Origin: Polaribacter sp.
GTDB taxonomy: Bacteria; Bacteroidota; Bacteroidia; Flavobacteriales; Flavobacteriaceae
Assembly: GCA_029248845.1 (NCBI GenBank)
Contig: JAQWIO010000081.1
Span: 1 to 15,043 of the forward strand
Reading direction: 5' to 3'
Length of the DNA: 15,043 nucleotides
In this document: piece by piece, positions 1 through 7,531 of the stretch
Position numbering within the stretch: position 1 is the first letter of the stretch
How the letters are laid out: each line of letters starts with the position of its first letter
The notes under the pieces: generated by a model
What the model saw: only the letters and a program-made list of their open reading frames with translations
Told to the model about the DNA's origin: nothing
Databases searched by the model: none
Program-made: the position numbers and the translations under genes

Positions 1-1
1 A

Positions 2-235
2 GAATTGTCACCAAAGTGGAAAATGGGGTATTCATCTGGTTATGACGTCAAAGGAGGTGCGTTTACATTTTCAAGATTCAATTTTTCTAGAGATTTAGAT
101 AGTTGGCAATTTAATTTTAATTGGGTCCCTTTTGGTACAAACTCTTCTTACACCTTCTTTATCGGAATTAAATCATCTATTTTATCAGATTTAAAATGGG
201 ACAAAAACAAACCACCAGACCGAAGATTATTTTAA
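2..235 (+). CDS. LptD-like LPS assembly outer-membrane protein, C-terminal end (partial)
   Basis: This is the 3' end of a gene cut by the left edge. The frame is open from base 2 to the TAA at 233-235, so the TTG at base 5 need not be a start. The roughly 77 visible residues alternate aromatic/hydrophobic and polar positions (F-T-F-S-R-F-N-F-S, then W-Q-F-N-F-N-W-V-P-F-G), as in the last beta-strands of an outer-membrane barrel. They end with a stretch (I-K-S-S-I-L-S-D-L-K-W) that I associate with the end of Bacteroidota 'putative LPS assembly protein LptD'. In Flavobacteriaceae that gene commonly sits directly before a RidA gene, as here (23-nt gap, same strand, probable co-transcription). 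The LptD assignment rests on this tail and on context; the barrel-like character is visible directly. Confidence 0.6.
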   Translation, partial: ELSPKWKMGYSSGYDVKGGAFTFSRFNFSRDLDSWQFNFNWVPFGTNSSYTFFIGIKSSILSDLKWDKNKPPDRRLF

Positions 236-258
236 CAATTAAGAATTGAATTAAAAGT

Positions 259-639
259 ATGAAAAAAATCATAACAACTACCAAGGCTCCGGCTCCAATA
301 GGTCCTTATAATCAGGCAATATTAAGTGGGAACACACTATATACTTCAGGGCAAATTGCTACCAACCCTAAAACGGGGGAAATTGTTTTATCTTCAATCT
401 TAGAAGAAACAAAACAAGTGATGGAAAATCTTAAAGAAGTCTTAGCTGCAGCTGAAATGACTTTTGAAAACGTAATTAAAACATCTATATTTATAACTGA
501 CATGAACAACTTTGAAGAGATAAATACCGTGTATGGAAAATATTTTAATGAGGAAACGGCACCTGCAAGAGAAACAGTAGAAGTAGCAAACCTACCTAAA
601 TTTGTAAATGTAGAAATTAGTGCTATTGCTATTAAATAA
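259..639 (+). CDS. ridA: RidA family enamine/imine deaminase
   Basis: A 126-residue protein, the usual length for the RidA/YjgF/YER057c/UK114 family. These trimeric cytosolic enzymes hydrolyse reactive enamine/imine intermediates (for example 2-aminoacrylate from PLP enzymes) to keto acids and ammonia. Visible motifs are the N-terminal A-P-x-P-I-G-P-Y-N-Q-A (Tyr17), the G-x-L-Y-T-S-G-Q-I segment near residues 24-33, and the C-terminal P-A-R-E-T-V-E-V-A-x-L-P block. Arg104 and Glu119 match the substrate-binding Arg105 and Glu120 of E. coli RidA. The ATG at 259 is followed by an A-rich MKK start and no earlier in-frame start is needed. The gene probably belongs to the operon of the upstream LptD-like gene and ends at the hairpin at 661-696. 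Confidence 0.95.
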   Translation: MKKIITTTKAPAPIGPYNQAILSGNTLYTSGQIATNPKTGEIVLSSILEETKQVMENLKEVLAAAEMTFENVIKTSIFITDMNNFEEINTVYGKYFNEETAPARETVEVANLPKFVNVEISAIAIK

Positions 640-660
640 TTCTAACTATTTCTGATTATA

Positions 661-698
661 AAAAAACCTGATAGTTAAATAGCTATCAGGTTTTTTTT
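661..698. terminator. Bidirectional rho-independent terminator between ridA and gapA
   Basis: A perfect inverted repeat CCTGATAG (667-674) / CTATCAGG (683-690) is flanked by six A on the left and eight T on the right. The stem can therefore extend to about 16 bp and carries a U-tract in either direction of transcription. It lies between two convergent genes, ridA ending at 639 (+) and gapA ending at 716 (-), so one hairpin can stop both. Confidence 0.9.
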
Positions 699-715
699 AT
701 TTTTTTGCTCAATGA

Positions 716-1717
716 TTATAATGAATCAGCATATTCAATCAAATCTACAATTTTAGTAGAATATCCTATTTCATTATCGTACCAAGAAACTACTTTTACA
801 AAGTTGTCGTTAAGAGCAATCCCAGCGTTTGCATCAAAGATTGAAGTACGAGTATCTCCGACAAAATCTTGAGAAACAATTAAATCTTCAGTATATCCTA
901 GAACACCTTTCATTGGTCCGCTTTCAGAAGCTGATTTCATTGCTGCACAAATTTCTTTGTAAGAAGCTGGTTTGTCTAACTTTACAGTTAAATCCACAAC
1001 AGAAACATCCATTGTTGGAACTCTAAAAGCCATCCCTGTTAATTTACCATCCATTGCAGGAATTACTTTACCAACTGCTTTTGCAGCACCTGTAGAAGAA
1101 GGTATAATATTATGAATTGCAGAACGACCACCTCTCCAATCTTTCATAGAAGGACCGTCAACAGTTTTTTGAGTTGCAGTTGCAGCGTGAACCGTTGTCA
1201 TTAATCCTTCAACGATACCAAAATTATCATTCAAAACTTTCGTTATAGGTGCTAAACAGTTAGTTGTACAAGAAGCATTTGAAAAGATCTTTTGATCTGC
1301 TTTTAATTCTGTATTATTTACACCCATTACAAACATTGGTGTATGATCTTTTGAAGGTGCAGACAGGACAACTTTTTTAGCTCCTGCTTCTAAGTGTTTT
1401 CCGGCAGTTTCTTCTGTTAAGAAAAATCCTGTAGATTCTATAACGTATTCAGCTCCAACTTCATTCCATTTTAGATTTGCTGGATCTCTTTCTGCTGTAA
1501 TTCTTATAGCATTTCCATTAACTACTAATTTTCCGTCTTTTACTTCTACTGTTCCATCAAATGCACCGTGTACAGAATCATATTTTAACATGTAAGCTAA
1601 ATAATCTACTTCTAATAAATCGTTAATAGCAACAATTTGTACATTTTCTCTTTTTACAGCTGAACGAAAAGCTAATCTTCCTATTCTTCCAAATCCGTTA
1701 ATTCCTATTTTAATCAT
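716..1717 (-). CDS. gapA: Glyceraldehyde-3-phosphate dehydrogenase (type I)
   Basis: A 333-residue, full-length GAPDH that oxidatively phosphorylates glyceraldehyde-3-phosphate to 1,3-bisphosphoglycerate with reduction of NAD. The Rossmann start K-I-G-I-N-G-F-G-R-I-G-R is at residues 3-14. Asp33 in I-N-D-L follows the second strand and fits NAD rather than NADP preference. The catalytic block S-N-A-S-C-T-T-N-C holds the nucleophile Cys150, and His177 lies in T-T-V-H-A. The C-terminal W-Y-D-N-E-x-G-Y-S signature is present. The ATG is at 1717. The gene follows pfkA on the same strand after 20 nt, so the two glycolytic enzymes are probably co-transcribed; the 3' end faces the shared terminator. 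Confidence 0.98.
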   Translation of the reverse strand: MIKIGINGFGRIGRLAFRSAVKRENVQIVAINDLLEVDYLAYMLKYDSVHGAFDGTVEVKDGKLVVNGNAIRITAERDPANLKWNEVGAEYVIESTGFFLTEETAGKHLEAGAKKVVLSAPSKDHTPMFVMGVNNTELKADQKIFSNASCTTNCLAPITKVLNDNFGIVEGLMTTVHAATATQKTVDGPSMKDWRGGRSAIHNIIPSSTGAAKAVGKVIPAMDGKLTGMAFRVPTMDVSVVDLTVKLDKPASYKEICAAMKSASESGPMKGVLGYTEDLIVSQDFVGDTRTSIFDANAGIALNDNFVKVVSWYDNEIGYSTKIVDLIEYADSL

Positions 1718-1737
1718 TTTTTTATTTGTTATTATTA

Positions 1738-2721
1738 TTATGTGGTCATGATATCTGACACTCGAATTAATTCCTTATTTATTTTTGATTGTCCTTTTAT
1801 AGCTTTTTCTAGTGGAGTTAGTTGTATTTTATCGCTTGACAAACCAACCATAAGATTAGATTTTCCTTCAAGTAAACTTTCAACAGCTTTTACACCCATT
1901 CTACTTGCTAGAACCCTGTCAAAACAAGAAGGAGACCCTCCTCTTTGCATGTGTCCTAAAACTGAAACTCTAACTTCATATTCTGGTAAGTGCTCTTCTA
2001 CATAATCCTTTAATTCAAAAACGTTTTTACCAATTTTATCACCTTCTGCTACGACAACAATACTAGATGATTTTCCCGATTCTTTACTTCGTGTTAATGA
2101 TTCTAAAAGCCTATCTAAACCTAAATCTTCTTCTGGAATTAATATTTCTTCAGCTCCTGCTCCAACCCCAACGTTTAGGGCAATATGACCAACATCTCTT
2201 CCCATTACTTCCACGAAGAATAATCTATTGTGAGAACTTGCTGTATCTCTAATTTTATCAATTACATCTACAACAGTATTCAGTGTGGTATCGTAGCCTA
2301 ATGTATGTGAAGTTCCAAAAATATCGTTGTCAATAGTTCCTGGGATTCCAATTACTGGAAAATTAAATTCTTGATTAAAAATCAAGGCGCCTGTAAAAGT
2401 ACCATCACCACCAATACATACTAATGCATCAATATTTGCTGCTTTTAGAGAATTGTATGCTTTTAACCTACCCTCTTTAGTTCTAAACTCTACAGACCTT
2501 GCGGATTTTAAGAAAGTTCCGCCTTTATTTATGATTCCTTTTACACTACGTGCATCTAAATCTATAAAATCTGCTTCTATCATTCCTTCATAACCACGAT
2601 AAACTCCAGAACATGCGATTCCATGAAATGCACACGTACGGACAACTGCTCTTATTGCTGCGTTCATTCCTGGAGCATCTCCTCCAGAAGTCATTACTGC
2701 TATTTTTTTTATTTTTTTCAT
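1738..2721 (-). CDS. pfkA: ATP-dependent 6-phosphofructokinase
   Basis: A 327-residue protein of the usual bacterial PfkA length. It phosphorylates fructose-6-phosphate to fructose-1,6-bisphosphate, the committed step of glycolysis. Visible motifs in order are T-S-G-G-D-A-P-G-M-N at 11-20; G-G-D-G-T at 104-108, where Gly after Asp indicates ATP rather than pyrophosphate as phosphoryl donor; P-G-T-I-D-N-D at 127-133 with catalytic Asp131; V-M-G-R near 172-175; and G-H-M-Q-R-G-G at 256-262 for substrate binding. The ATG at 2721 begins an A-rich lysine stretch. It is the first gene of a probable pfkA-gapA operon. Upstream lie 274 nt of non-coding sequence with a candidate promoter and inverted repeat. 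Confidence 0.97.
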   Translation of the reverse strand: MKKIKKIAVMTSGGDAPGMNAAIRAVVRTCAFHGIACSGVYRGYEGMIEADFIDLDARSVKGIINKGGTFLKSARSVEFRTKEGRLKAYNSLKAANIDALVCIGGDGTFTGALIFNQEFNFPVIGIPGTIDNDIFGTSHTLGYDTTLNTVVDVIDKIRDTASSHNRLFFVEVMGRDVGHIALNVGVGAGAEEILIPEEDLGLDRLLESLTRSKESGKSSSIVVVAEGDKIGKNVFELKDYVEEHLPEYEVRVSVLGHMQRGGSPSCFDRVLASRMGVKAVESLLEGKSNLMVGLSSDKIQLTPLEKAIKGQSKINKELIRVSDIMTT

Positions 2722-2877
2722 AAATTCAAGCGTAAAATTAATGCTTTAAAACCATTTAAAATAATAAAACTACGAAATCGTTTTAGGCTAATTCGTGCAA
2801 TTATAGCTGAAAAAATTGAAGGTTTATTTTCTTAAATTTCATTCAACATGATAATCGATTTATAAGTATAATTATTA

Positions 2878-2885
2878 CAAATTTA
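2878..2885 (-). promoter_or_regulatory. Candidate -7 box of the pfkA-gapA promoter
   Basis: Read on the - strand this is TAAATTTG, a perfect match to the Bacteroidota -7 consensus TAnnTTTG. A clear TTG at about -33 is missing, so the call is weak. Use of this box would leave a leader of roughly 150 nt before the pfkA ATG at 2721. Confidence 0.3.
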
Positions 2886-2909
2886 TCAATTATAAAATGG
2901 TATTGATAA
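2883..2909. repeat. Inverted repeat, possible operator upstream of pfkA
   Basis: Perfect 8-bp arms TTATCAAT (2883-2890) and ATTGATAA (2902-2909) are separated by 11 nt. The left arm overlaps the candidate -7 box at 2878-2885 and the repeat extends toward the -33 side, a position suited to a repressor or activator site for the glycolytic operon. In such AT-rich DNA an 8-bp arm can also arise by chance. Confidence 0.35.
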
Positions 2910-2922
2910 CATTTTTATTCAC

Positions 2923-2944
2923 AAATAATAATAAATTATTATTT
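2923..2944. repeat. A/T-only perfect palindrome
   Basis: AAATAATAAT and ATTATTATTT form 10-bp arms around a 2-nt centre. Every base is A or T, and no T-tract follows in either direction beyond the arms. It could be a weak hairpin downstream of tamB or simply low-complexity sequence. Confidence 0.4.
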
Positions 2945-2995
2945 AAAATAACATAAAAGTGTATAATCTTTACAGATGGTCTTGAAAAGGATGTT

Positions 2996-4744
2996 CTATT
3001 TTTTTTTCACTATTTTGTTTAATAGTCCAGAAAGGGTATTAAAATTAACTTGGTAGGACAAACCAACTCCTTGAGTATACCCTTCTTCTTCCGTAGAATA
3101 TTGAATTTCGTTTTGTCTATTAAAAATAACTCCTCTAAAGTTTCCTTCTTTATTTAATAAAACTTCAACTTTCACCTCACCAACAACACTAGATTGAGTT
3201 TGAGCCCCAATTGGAACTCCAACCTTTCCATTAATTATAACTTTATCGCCTAATTGTGTACTTACAGAAACATCAACTTGATTGTCTATGTTTAATCTGT
3301 CTATATCATTTCCATTATTTCCTTGTTGATAATCTAAACCTAATTGAAATTTATCTTCAGGGGTGCTCAATAAACTAGAAAAAGCTGCTGCTACGGCACT
3401 GGTAGCAGTACTTGAAATAGTAGCACCTGCATTAAAATCTAATTTATCAGGATTTACAAAATTACTAAAAGCAAGTAATGAAATAAATTGTGTCGTTTTT
3501 TCATTTACATTATTATCATTTAAAACAAACTCTAATTCACTTGCAATAGTAGGATCTACATTTGTTAATTGTATATCTAAATCTTGTTTAGAACTGAACA
3601 AGCCTCCAGTGATTCTTGTCACTAAATCTACTTCAATTTTTCTGTTAGAATTAAAATTTTGTAGTAAAACTCCAGGGTTTGCCTTGGCCTTATATATTGC
3701 TGTAACATCTAAATTTGCTTCAGATGGGTTTCCATTCCATGAAACTGCTCCTCCCTTTCGAATTAAAAAAGGTTTGTTTACGATACCACCATATTTAAAA
3801 TCATAGACTCCATTATTTATGATATAATCTCCAAACATATTAAACTTACCTCGAGTATTTATTTCTATCCTAAGATTTCCAGACCCATTACCAGTTAACT
3901 GACTCCCATTGACCTCATCTATCACCACTTGGGCTGTAGCCTCTTTGGTCACCTCTAAATCTACATTGAGCGAAAGCCCTTTGACAGCTTCTAAAGCAAC
4001 TTCTTTTTGTTTTTCTTTATACTTTGTATCTTTCGAATTAAAATGAATTAATCGATAGCTATCTGCCGTTTCAACATCTTTAAGTGGTAGTACAAAATTG
4101 GTCCCTGACATTGTTTTTGCATTAACATCTATTGTTAATTGATCTGTTAATCCTGTGAAATTTGCTGTTCCATCGATAAAAGCAGAACCATAATACAAGG
4201 CTTCTTCAGAATCTTCAGTATCTAAAACTAATAAATTATCACTTTTAATTTGCATTTCTAAAACCCATTGATTAAAATTTTTATGAGAAATACTTCCTTT
4301 TAAAAGACCCTTGGTTTTATATTTTGTATCTAGCAAAGAAAATCCTTCAAAAATAAAAGACTGTTCCTTTAATTTTATATGGGGATCATTTTCAAAATTA
4401 TAATCTATATTTAAATATGGAAATTTTAAGCCTGCGTTTTTTAAAGAAAGAATTCCAATCATTTCTGGATTTCCTAAAAAACCTTTTAGAGAAAAATCAC
4501 CAGAAACCGCACCTCGTATAGACGATAGCACATCTTTTCCTAGAGGACTAAAAGCATCTAAACCAAACTCTTCTAAGGTTACATCTAAATCTACTAAAGG
4601 TCTTTTATTTGAAAAATCTAAAGCACCTACAGCCGTAATACTTTTGGCTTTTTTATTATTTATAGATAAGTCAACTTTGTAATTCTCATAAGAATTATCT
4701 CCTTTGATGTTTAAAAATAAATCACCTTGCTTAAAATTATTTAC
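2996..4744 (-). CDS. tamB: TamB C-terminal part (DUF490/TamB domain), no evident start codon
   Basis: Open frame of 582 residues after the last in-frame stop (4747-4745). It begins V-N-N-F-K-Q-G-D-L-F and carries the conserved TamB C-terminal domain, ending in a G-L-S-Y-Q-V-N-F-N-T strand and a lysine-rich tail. The first usable start is a GTG at 4531, but it lies about 71 residues inside clearly homologous sequence. Those upstream residues have the same character (for example L-D-F-S-N-K-R-P-L-V-D-L-D-V), so the GTG is unlikely to be a natural start. No ATG exists in frame between 4744 and 4531. In TamB proteins this C-terminal region is the part that meets the outer-membrane partner TamA. 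As read here it would not be translated efficiently. Confidence 0.8.
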   Translation of the reverse strand, partial: VNNFKQGDLFLNIKGDNSYENYKVDLSINNKKAKSITAVGALDFSNKRPLVDLDVTLEEFGLDAFSPLGKDVLSSIRGAVSGDFSLKGFLGNPEMIGILSLKNAGLKFPYLNIDYNFENDPHIKLKEQSFIFEGFSLLDTKYKTKGLLKGSISHKNFNQWVLEMQIKSDNLLVLDTEDSEEALYYGSAFIDGTANFTGLTDQLTIDVNAKTMSGTNFVLPLKDVETADSYRLIHFNSKDTKYKEKQKEVALEAVKGLSLNVDLEVTKEATAQVVIDEVNGSQLTGNGSGNLRIEINTRGKFNMFGDYIINNGVYDFKYGGIVNKPFLIRKGGAVSWNGNPSEANLDVTAIYKAKANPGVLLQNFNSNRKIEVDLVTRITGGLFSSKQDLDIQLTNVDPTIASELEFVLNDNNVNEKTTQFISLLAFSNFVNPDKLDFNAGATISSTATSAVAAAFSSLLSTPEDKFQLGLDYQQGNNGNDIDRLNIDNQVDVSVSTQLGDKVIINGKVGVPIGAQTQSSVVGEVKVEVLLNKEGNFRGVIFNRQNEIQYSTEEEGYTQGVGLSYQVNFNTLSGLLNKIVKKK

Positions 4745-4774
4745 CTAAAAATCTTTGATCTATAGAAAGGCTTA
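4745..4774 (-). other. Lesion in tamB: three stop codons within ten codons
   Basis: Read on the - strand in the tamB frame, the ten codons give stop-A-F-L-stop-I-K-D-F-stop, flanked by E-G-L-Y-N-P before and V-N-N-F-K-Q-G after. Both flanks are in the same frame (codon starts congruent modulo 3). Two readings are possible. One is three nonsense substitutions in an otherwise collinear segment. The other is a pair of compensating indels, because a second frame is open exactly across the lesion (4778-4740, reading S-L-S-I-D-Q-R-F-L-G-K). Confidence 0.85.
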
Positions 4775-7339
4775 TGGGTTATACAATCCTTCTCTTTGAA
4801 TGATATCTATATTGCCTGAAAGTGTCCCTTTTAGAGCCAAACTATCTAACACAGGTAAGAAACTTTGTAGTTGTAACTTCGTAAAATCTACGGAAATATT
4901 TTTATCTGTTTCTCCATTTAAAGTTCCCGAAAAGGCTATATTTTGCTCACCAGAAACTAATTTAAATTGACTAAAACTGAACTCATTTTCTTTTAAATCA
5001 AAGGTAACTTTATCTGTATCTAATGTGTTTGGGTTTATGTCCCATACATTGTCTTTAAATTTAAATGAAGATTTCTCAAAACCAACTACTGATTTCCCTT
5101 CTGAATTAAAGGTGTAGAAAAAATCAAGATTAAAATTTTCATTTTTGTTATTTCCTCCAATAAAAACAGATTTAAAATACAAGGTATCCTTGTGATTTAA
5201 ACTCAATAAGTTAAGTTTCGAAATAGAATAGTAATCTGTATTAAACTCTGACGCTGTCAGGTGAGAATTGTATAGCGGATTCTGATTATCTGTTCTCAAT
5301 AGGACGTCTTTTATTTCATTATTATAAACATCTATTTTGGGGGAGGAAAATGTCACTTTTAATTGATTTTTATCAGCCTTTATTTTACCTTTAATCTTGG
5401 TATTCTCATCAATAGAAATATCAGGAAAAAAAACAGTAAAGATTTGATTGTAAATTGTAAAATTAAAATCTAAATACTGATTGGGCTCCACTGCATAAGG
5501 AACATAGTTTGAATACATACTGCCCAAAGCATTTTGTGCAACTGAAAATAATTCAGAAAAATAAAAGTTCCCAGAAAGAGATCCATTAGCGATATCCTCT
5601 GATACTAAGTCTATTTTTTTTATACTGTCTTTTAATGATGAACTTATATTAAATTCTTTGAAATTAAACTCTTCTTCTTGATTTGTATATAAAATATTTT
5701 TAAAAACAGCTTTTCCAATAATGTCATCAAATGTATTTCCTTCGATATCAATTTTTATATTTCCTTTTAAAACAGAAATGCTGTCTCTTGTAAAAAGTTT
5801 CGTTGCTTTTAAATCTAAATACTCTATTTCAGAGTTAAAATCGAATTTATTTATATCGGAAGACAAATCTGCTAAACCATTAAATTTCATGATAAAGTTC
5901 TCATCATTAATTTTTAAATCTCCATCAAACTTATTATTTTGATACTGACCATTTACATCAATATCTTTATAGGAGTAATTGTTAAAATTGAGTTCAGAAA
6001 TATTCCCTAAAAATGAAGTATTGATATTTTCTAATTTAAAACCTCTTCCCTTCACGTTTCCTTTTAAAGATGTTTCTCCAAATAAAGGATTGCTGAGAAA
6101 TCTTCCAATATTAAAATTACTTAAGGAAACTTTTCCATTGTAAATTGAAGTATCTATATTGTCTATATTGTAAATTTGTAAATCTGAAAGAACATCCCCT
6201 ATTTCTGTTTTTAAATCTAAAATAGCATCCATTTTTTGAGGGCTAAGATTTAATTTTCCTTTTATTGTAAATTTTCCTAGTTTCCTAAATTCTGAAGGTA
6301 ATACTCTTCCCAAAACATTTGGTAAAATCTTTTTTAATTCAACATAGGTAGCGGATAAATTTTTAAAATCACCTTTGAAGACAAAACCTCTTTGAAAATT
6401 TACTGCATTTACAAAATCTAAATCTCCAACTATCTTTATGCCATACTGAGAAGTTAACCTGAATTTATCTAGAGAAAAATTATTTAGCTTTCCTAAGAAA
6501 TTTCCAGAAAACCGTACAACATCATCTCCTTCTAATTCGCTGTAATATTTTTTTAAATCCGGAATTGCAACCCTACTATTATCAAAGATTGCATTGATAT
6601 TTACTTTATCATTAAAGGTTGCTAAATCTTCTTTTTTGTAGGTAAAGTCTATGGAGGCTCTAATTTCTGATTTTCTTGTTTTTAATATTGTATTCTTGAA
6701 GTGCATAGCAGTTTTAGAATATGTAAAATCTGTTGTCAAACTAGTAACCTCTAAATCTTTGTTATCTATAAAATACAAACCTCTAATTTTTGAAGAAAAA
6801 TTAGGACCATCAATAAGAAGATCTTGTAAATTTCCTCCTCCATTTTGAGCGGAAAAAGAGATAGGAATTTTATTGTTTTGGTTTATCCGTTTGTAATTTA
6901 AATCATTTAAATACACATTAGAAGATTTTAGTATAAATGGATTCGATAGTGAATCTTTTGGAATACCATTATCAAAAGAATCTATAAAAACAGCCATATT
7001 ATCATTAGTTTCTCCTTTATATGTTTTCATATAAACAAAAACACCATCTAGAAAAACACTACCTAAATTAATTTCATTTTTAATAATTCTTTTAGCATTG
7101 AAGACAGAAGTACTTAATTTATCAACAAAAATTAAAGTATCTTGGTGATGATCTCTAATTTTAACCCCTTCTAACTGAACCTTTCCTAAAAAAGATAAAT
7201 CTATTTTTTTTACAGAAATACTCGTATTAAACTCAGTATTAAGTCTTTTTGTAGCATAACTCCCAAGTTTTGTTTGTATGAAAGGAATAGAAAGTATAAT
7301 ACTAACCCATAGCAATAGGAGTATAAGGCACCCAATCAA
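4772..7339 (-). CDS. tamB: TamB N-terminal part, membrane anchor and beta-taco
   Basis: 855 residues ending Q-R-E-G-L-Y-N-P. A single hydrophobic segment at about residues 4-22 (C-L-I-L-L-L-L-W-V-S) is followed by I-Q-T-K-L-G-x-Y-A-T-K and then AsmA/TamB-type short beta-strand repeats (V-x-L-E-G-V-x-I-x-D-H, L-x-V-x-K-L-S-T). This is the usual N-terminal signal anchor plus periplasmic domain. The start is uncertain. 7339 is a TTG, the first conventional start codon in the frame, which opens at 7381. The codons before it encode a basic K-N-F-V-N-K-I-L-K-L stretch that would be the normal positive n-region of the anchor, which suggests that translation really starts near 7375. Confidence 0.85.
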   Translation of the reverse strand: MIGCLILLLLWVSIILSIPFIQTKLGSYATKRLNTEFNTSISVKKIDLSFLGKVQLEGVKIRDHHQDTLIFVDKLSTSVFNAKRIIKNEINLGSVFLDGVFVYMKTYKGETNDNMAVFIDSFDNGIPKDSLSNPFILKSSNVYLNDLNYKRINQNNKIPISFSAQNGGGNLQDLLIDGPNFSSKIRGLYFIDNKDLEVTSLTTDFTYSKTAMHFKNTILKTRKSEIRASIDFTYKKEDLATFNDKVNINAIFDNSRVAIPDLKKYYSELEGDDVVRFSGNFLGKLNNFSLDKFRLTSQYGIKIVGDLDFVNAVNFQRGFVFKGDFKNLSATYVELKKILPNVLGRVLPSEFRKLGKFTIKGKLNLSPQKMDAILDLKTEIGDVLSDLQIYNIDNIDTSIYNGKVSLSNFNIGRFLSNPLFGETSLKGNVKGRGFKLENINTSFLGNISELNFNNYSYKDIDVNGQYQNNKFDGDLKINDENFIMKFNGLADLSSDINKFDFNSEIEYLDLKATKLFTRDSISVLKGNIKIDIEGNTFDDIIGKAVFKNILYTNQEEEFNFKEFNISSSLKDSIKKIDLVSEDIANGSLSGNFYFSELFSVAQNALGSMYSNYVPYAVEPNQYLDFNFTIYNQIFTVFFPDISIDENTKIKGKIKADKNQLKVTFSSPKIDVYNNEIKDVLLRTDNQNPLYNSHLTASEFNTDYYSISKLNLLSLNHKDTLYFKSVFIGGNNKNENFNLDFFYTFNSEGKSVVGFEKSSFKFKDNVWDINPNTLDTDKVTFDLKENEFSFSQFKLVSGEQNIAFSGTLNGETDKNISVDFTKLQLQSFLPVLDSLALKGTLSGNIDIIQREGLYNP

Positions 7340-7531
7340 TTTTAGTATTTTATTTACAAAATTTTTGATAACTATTTCTATTTAATATGAATCTAACAAT
7401 TAGATATCTGACAAAAAAAATGTCAACCAATACAAAGAACGTGCAAATTTAATAAAGAATTAAATTTCTATTCTTAAAAAAGGAAGACAAGATAAAATTA
7501 TCCTTAATTTCGCATTTGATTATTGTTTTAA
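7340..7531. other. Intergenic region between divergent tamB and tsaD
   Basis: The first 42 nt next to tamB are open in the tamB frame and look coding. The rest is AT-rich spacer between divergent genes. A perfect TAAATTTG box lies at 7444-7451 on the - strand. Nothing convincing is seen on the + strand for tsaD. Confidence 0.5.
7444..7451 (-). promoter_or_regulatory. Candidate -7 box for tamB
   Basis: Reads TAAATTTG on the - strand, a perfect TAnnTTTG match about 60 nt before the probable tamB start near 7375. No good TTG is found 19-22 nt further upstream, so only half of the promoter is supported. Confidence 0.35.

Larger units (their letters stand above)
2722..2995. other. Intergenic region between pfkA and the 3' end of tamB
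   Basis: A very AT-rich 274-nt stretch between two - strand genes. I see no credible gene in it. It contains a candidate Bacteroidota promoter for pfkA (TAAATTTG read on the - strand, 2878-2885), an 8-bp inverted repeat TTATCAAT/ATTGATAA (2883-2909), and a perfect A/T-only palindrome at 2923-2944. No GC-rich hairpin with a T-tract follows the end of tamB, so any terminator there is not obvious. Confidence 0.6.
2996..7339 (-). pseudogene. tamB: tamB (translocation/assembly module TamB), interrupted by three in-frame stops
   Basis: The whole locus spans 1448 codons in one frame, close to the full length I would expect for a flavobacterial TamB. TamB is an inner-membrane-anchored, periplasm-spanning AsmA-like protein with a long hydrophobic-groove beta-taco. 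It works in outer-membrane protein assembly and/or phospholipid transport to the outer membrane. The frame is broken by TAA at 4774-4772, TAG at 4762-4760 and TAG at 4747-4745; coding character is intact on both sides and no net frame change occurs. Upstream, the frame opens at 7381 with no ATG. The locus is divergent from tsaD, a common flavobacterial arrangement. It may be a true recent pseudogene, a split protein, or a sequence/assembly error in an intact gene; I cannot decide from the sequence. Confidence 0.75.

Noticed and set aside
829..1026. Open frame opposite gapA, and similar short frames opposite pfkA, the LTA-synthase-like gene and the 484-residue gene
   Set aside because: Antisense shadows of well-supported genes; low-complexity residues and no initiation signals.
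3363..3806. 147-codon open frame on the + strand opposite tamB
   Set aside because: Composition is that of an antisense shadow of the AT-rich tamB codons; no recognisable family, promoter or ribosome site.
4529..4531. GTG as a natural start of a separate gene covering 2996-4531
   Set aside because: The 71 codons upstream (to 4744) are open in the same frame and have the same TamB-like character, so the GTG lies inside the domain; the A-G-G-A-rich bases before it are coding sequence.
7502..7531. TAATTTCG or CGCATTTG as the -7 box of tsaD
   Set aside because: Each misses consensus bases and no TTG is present at about -33, so no promoter call is justified.
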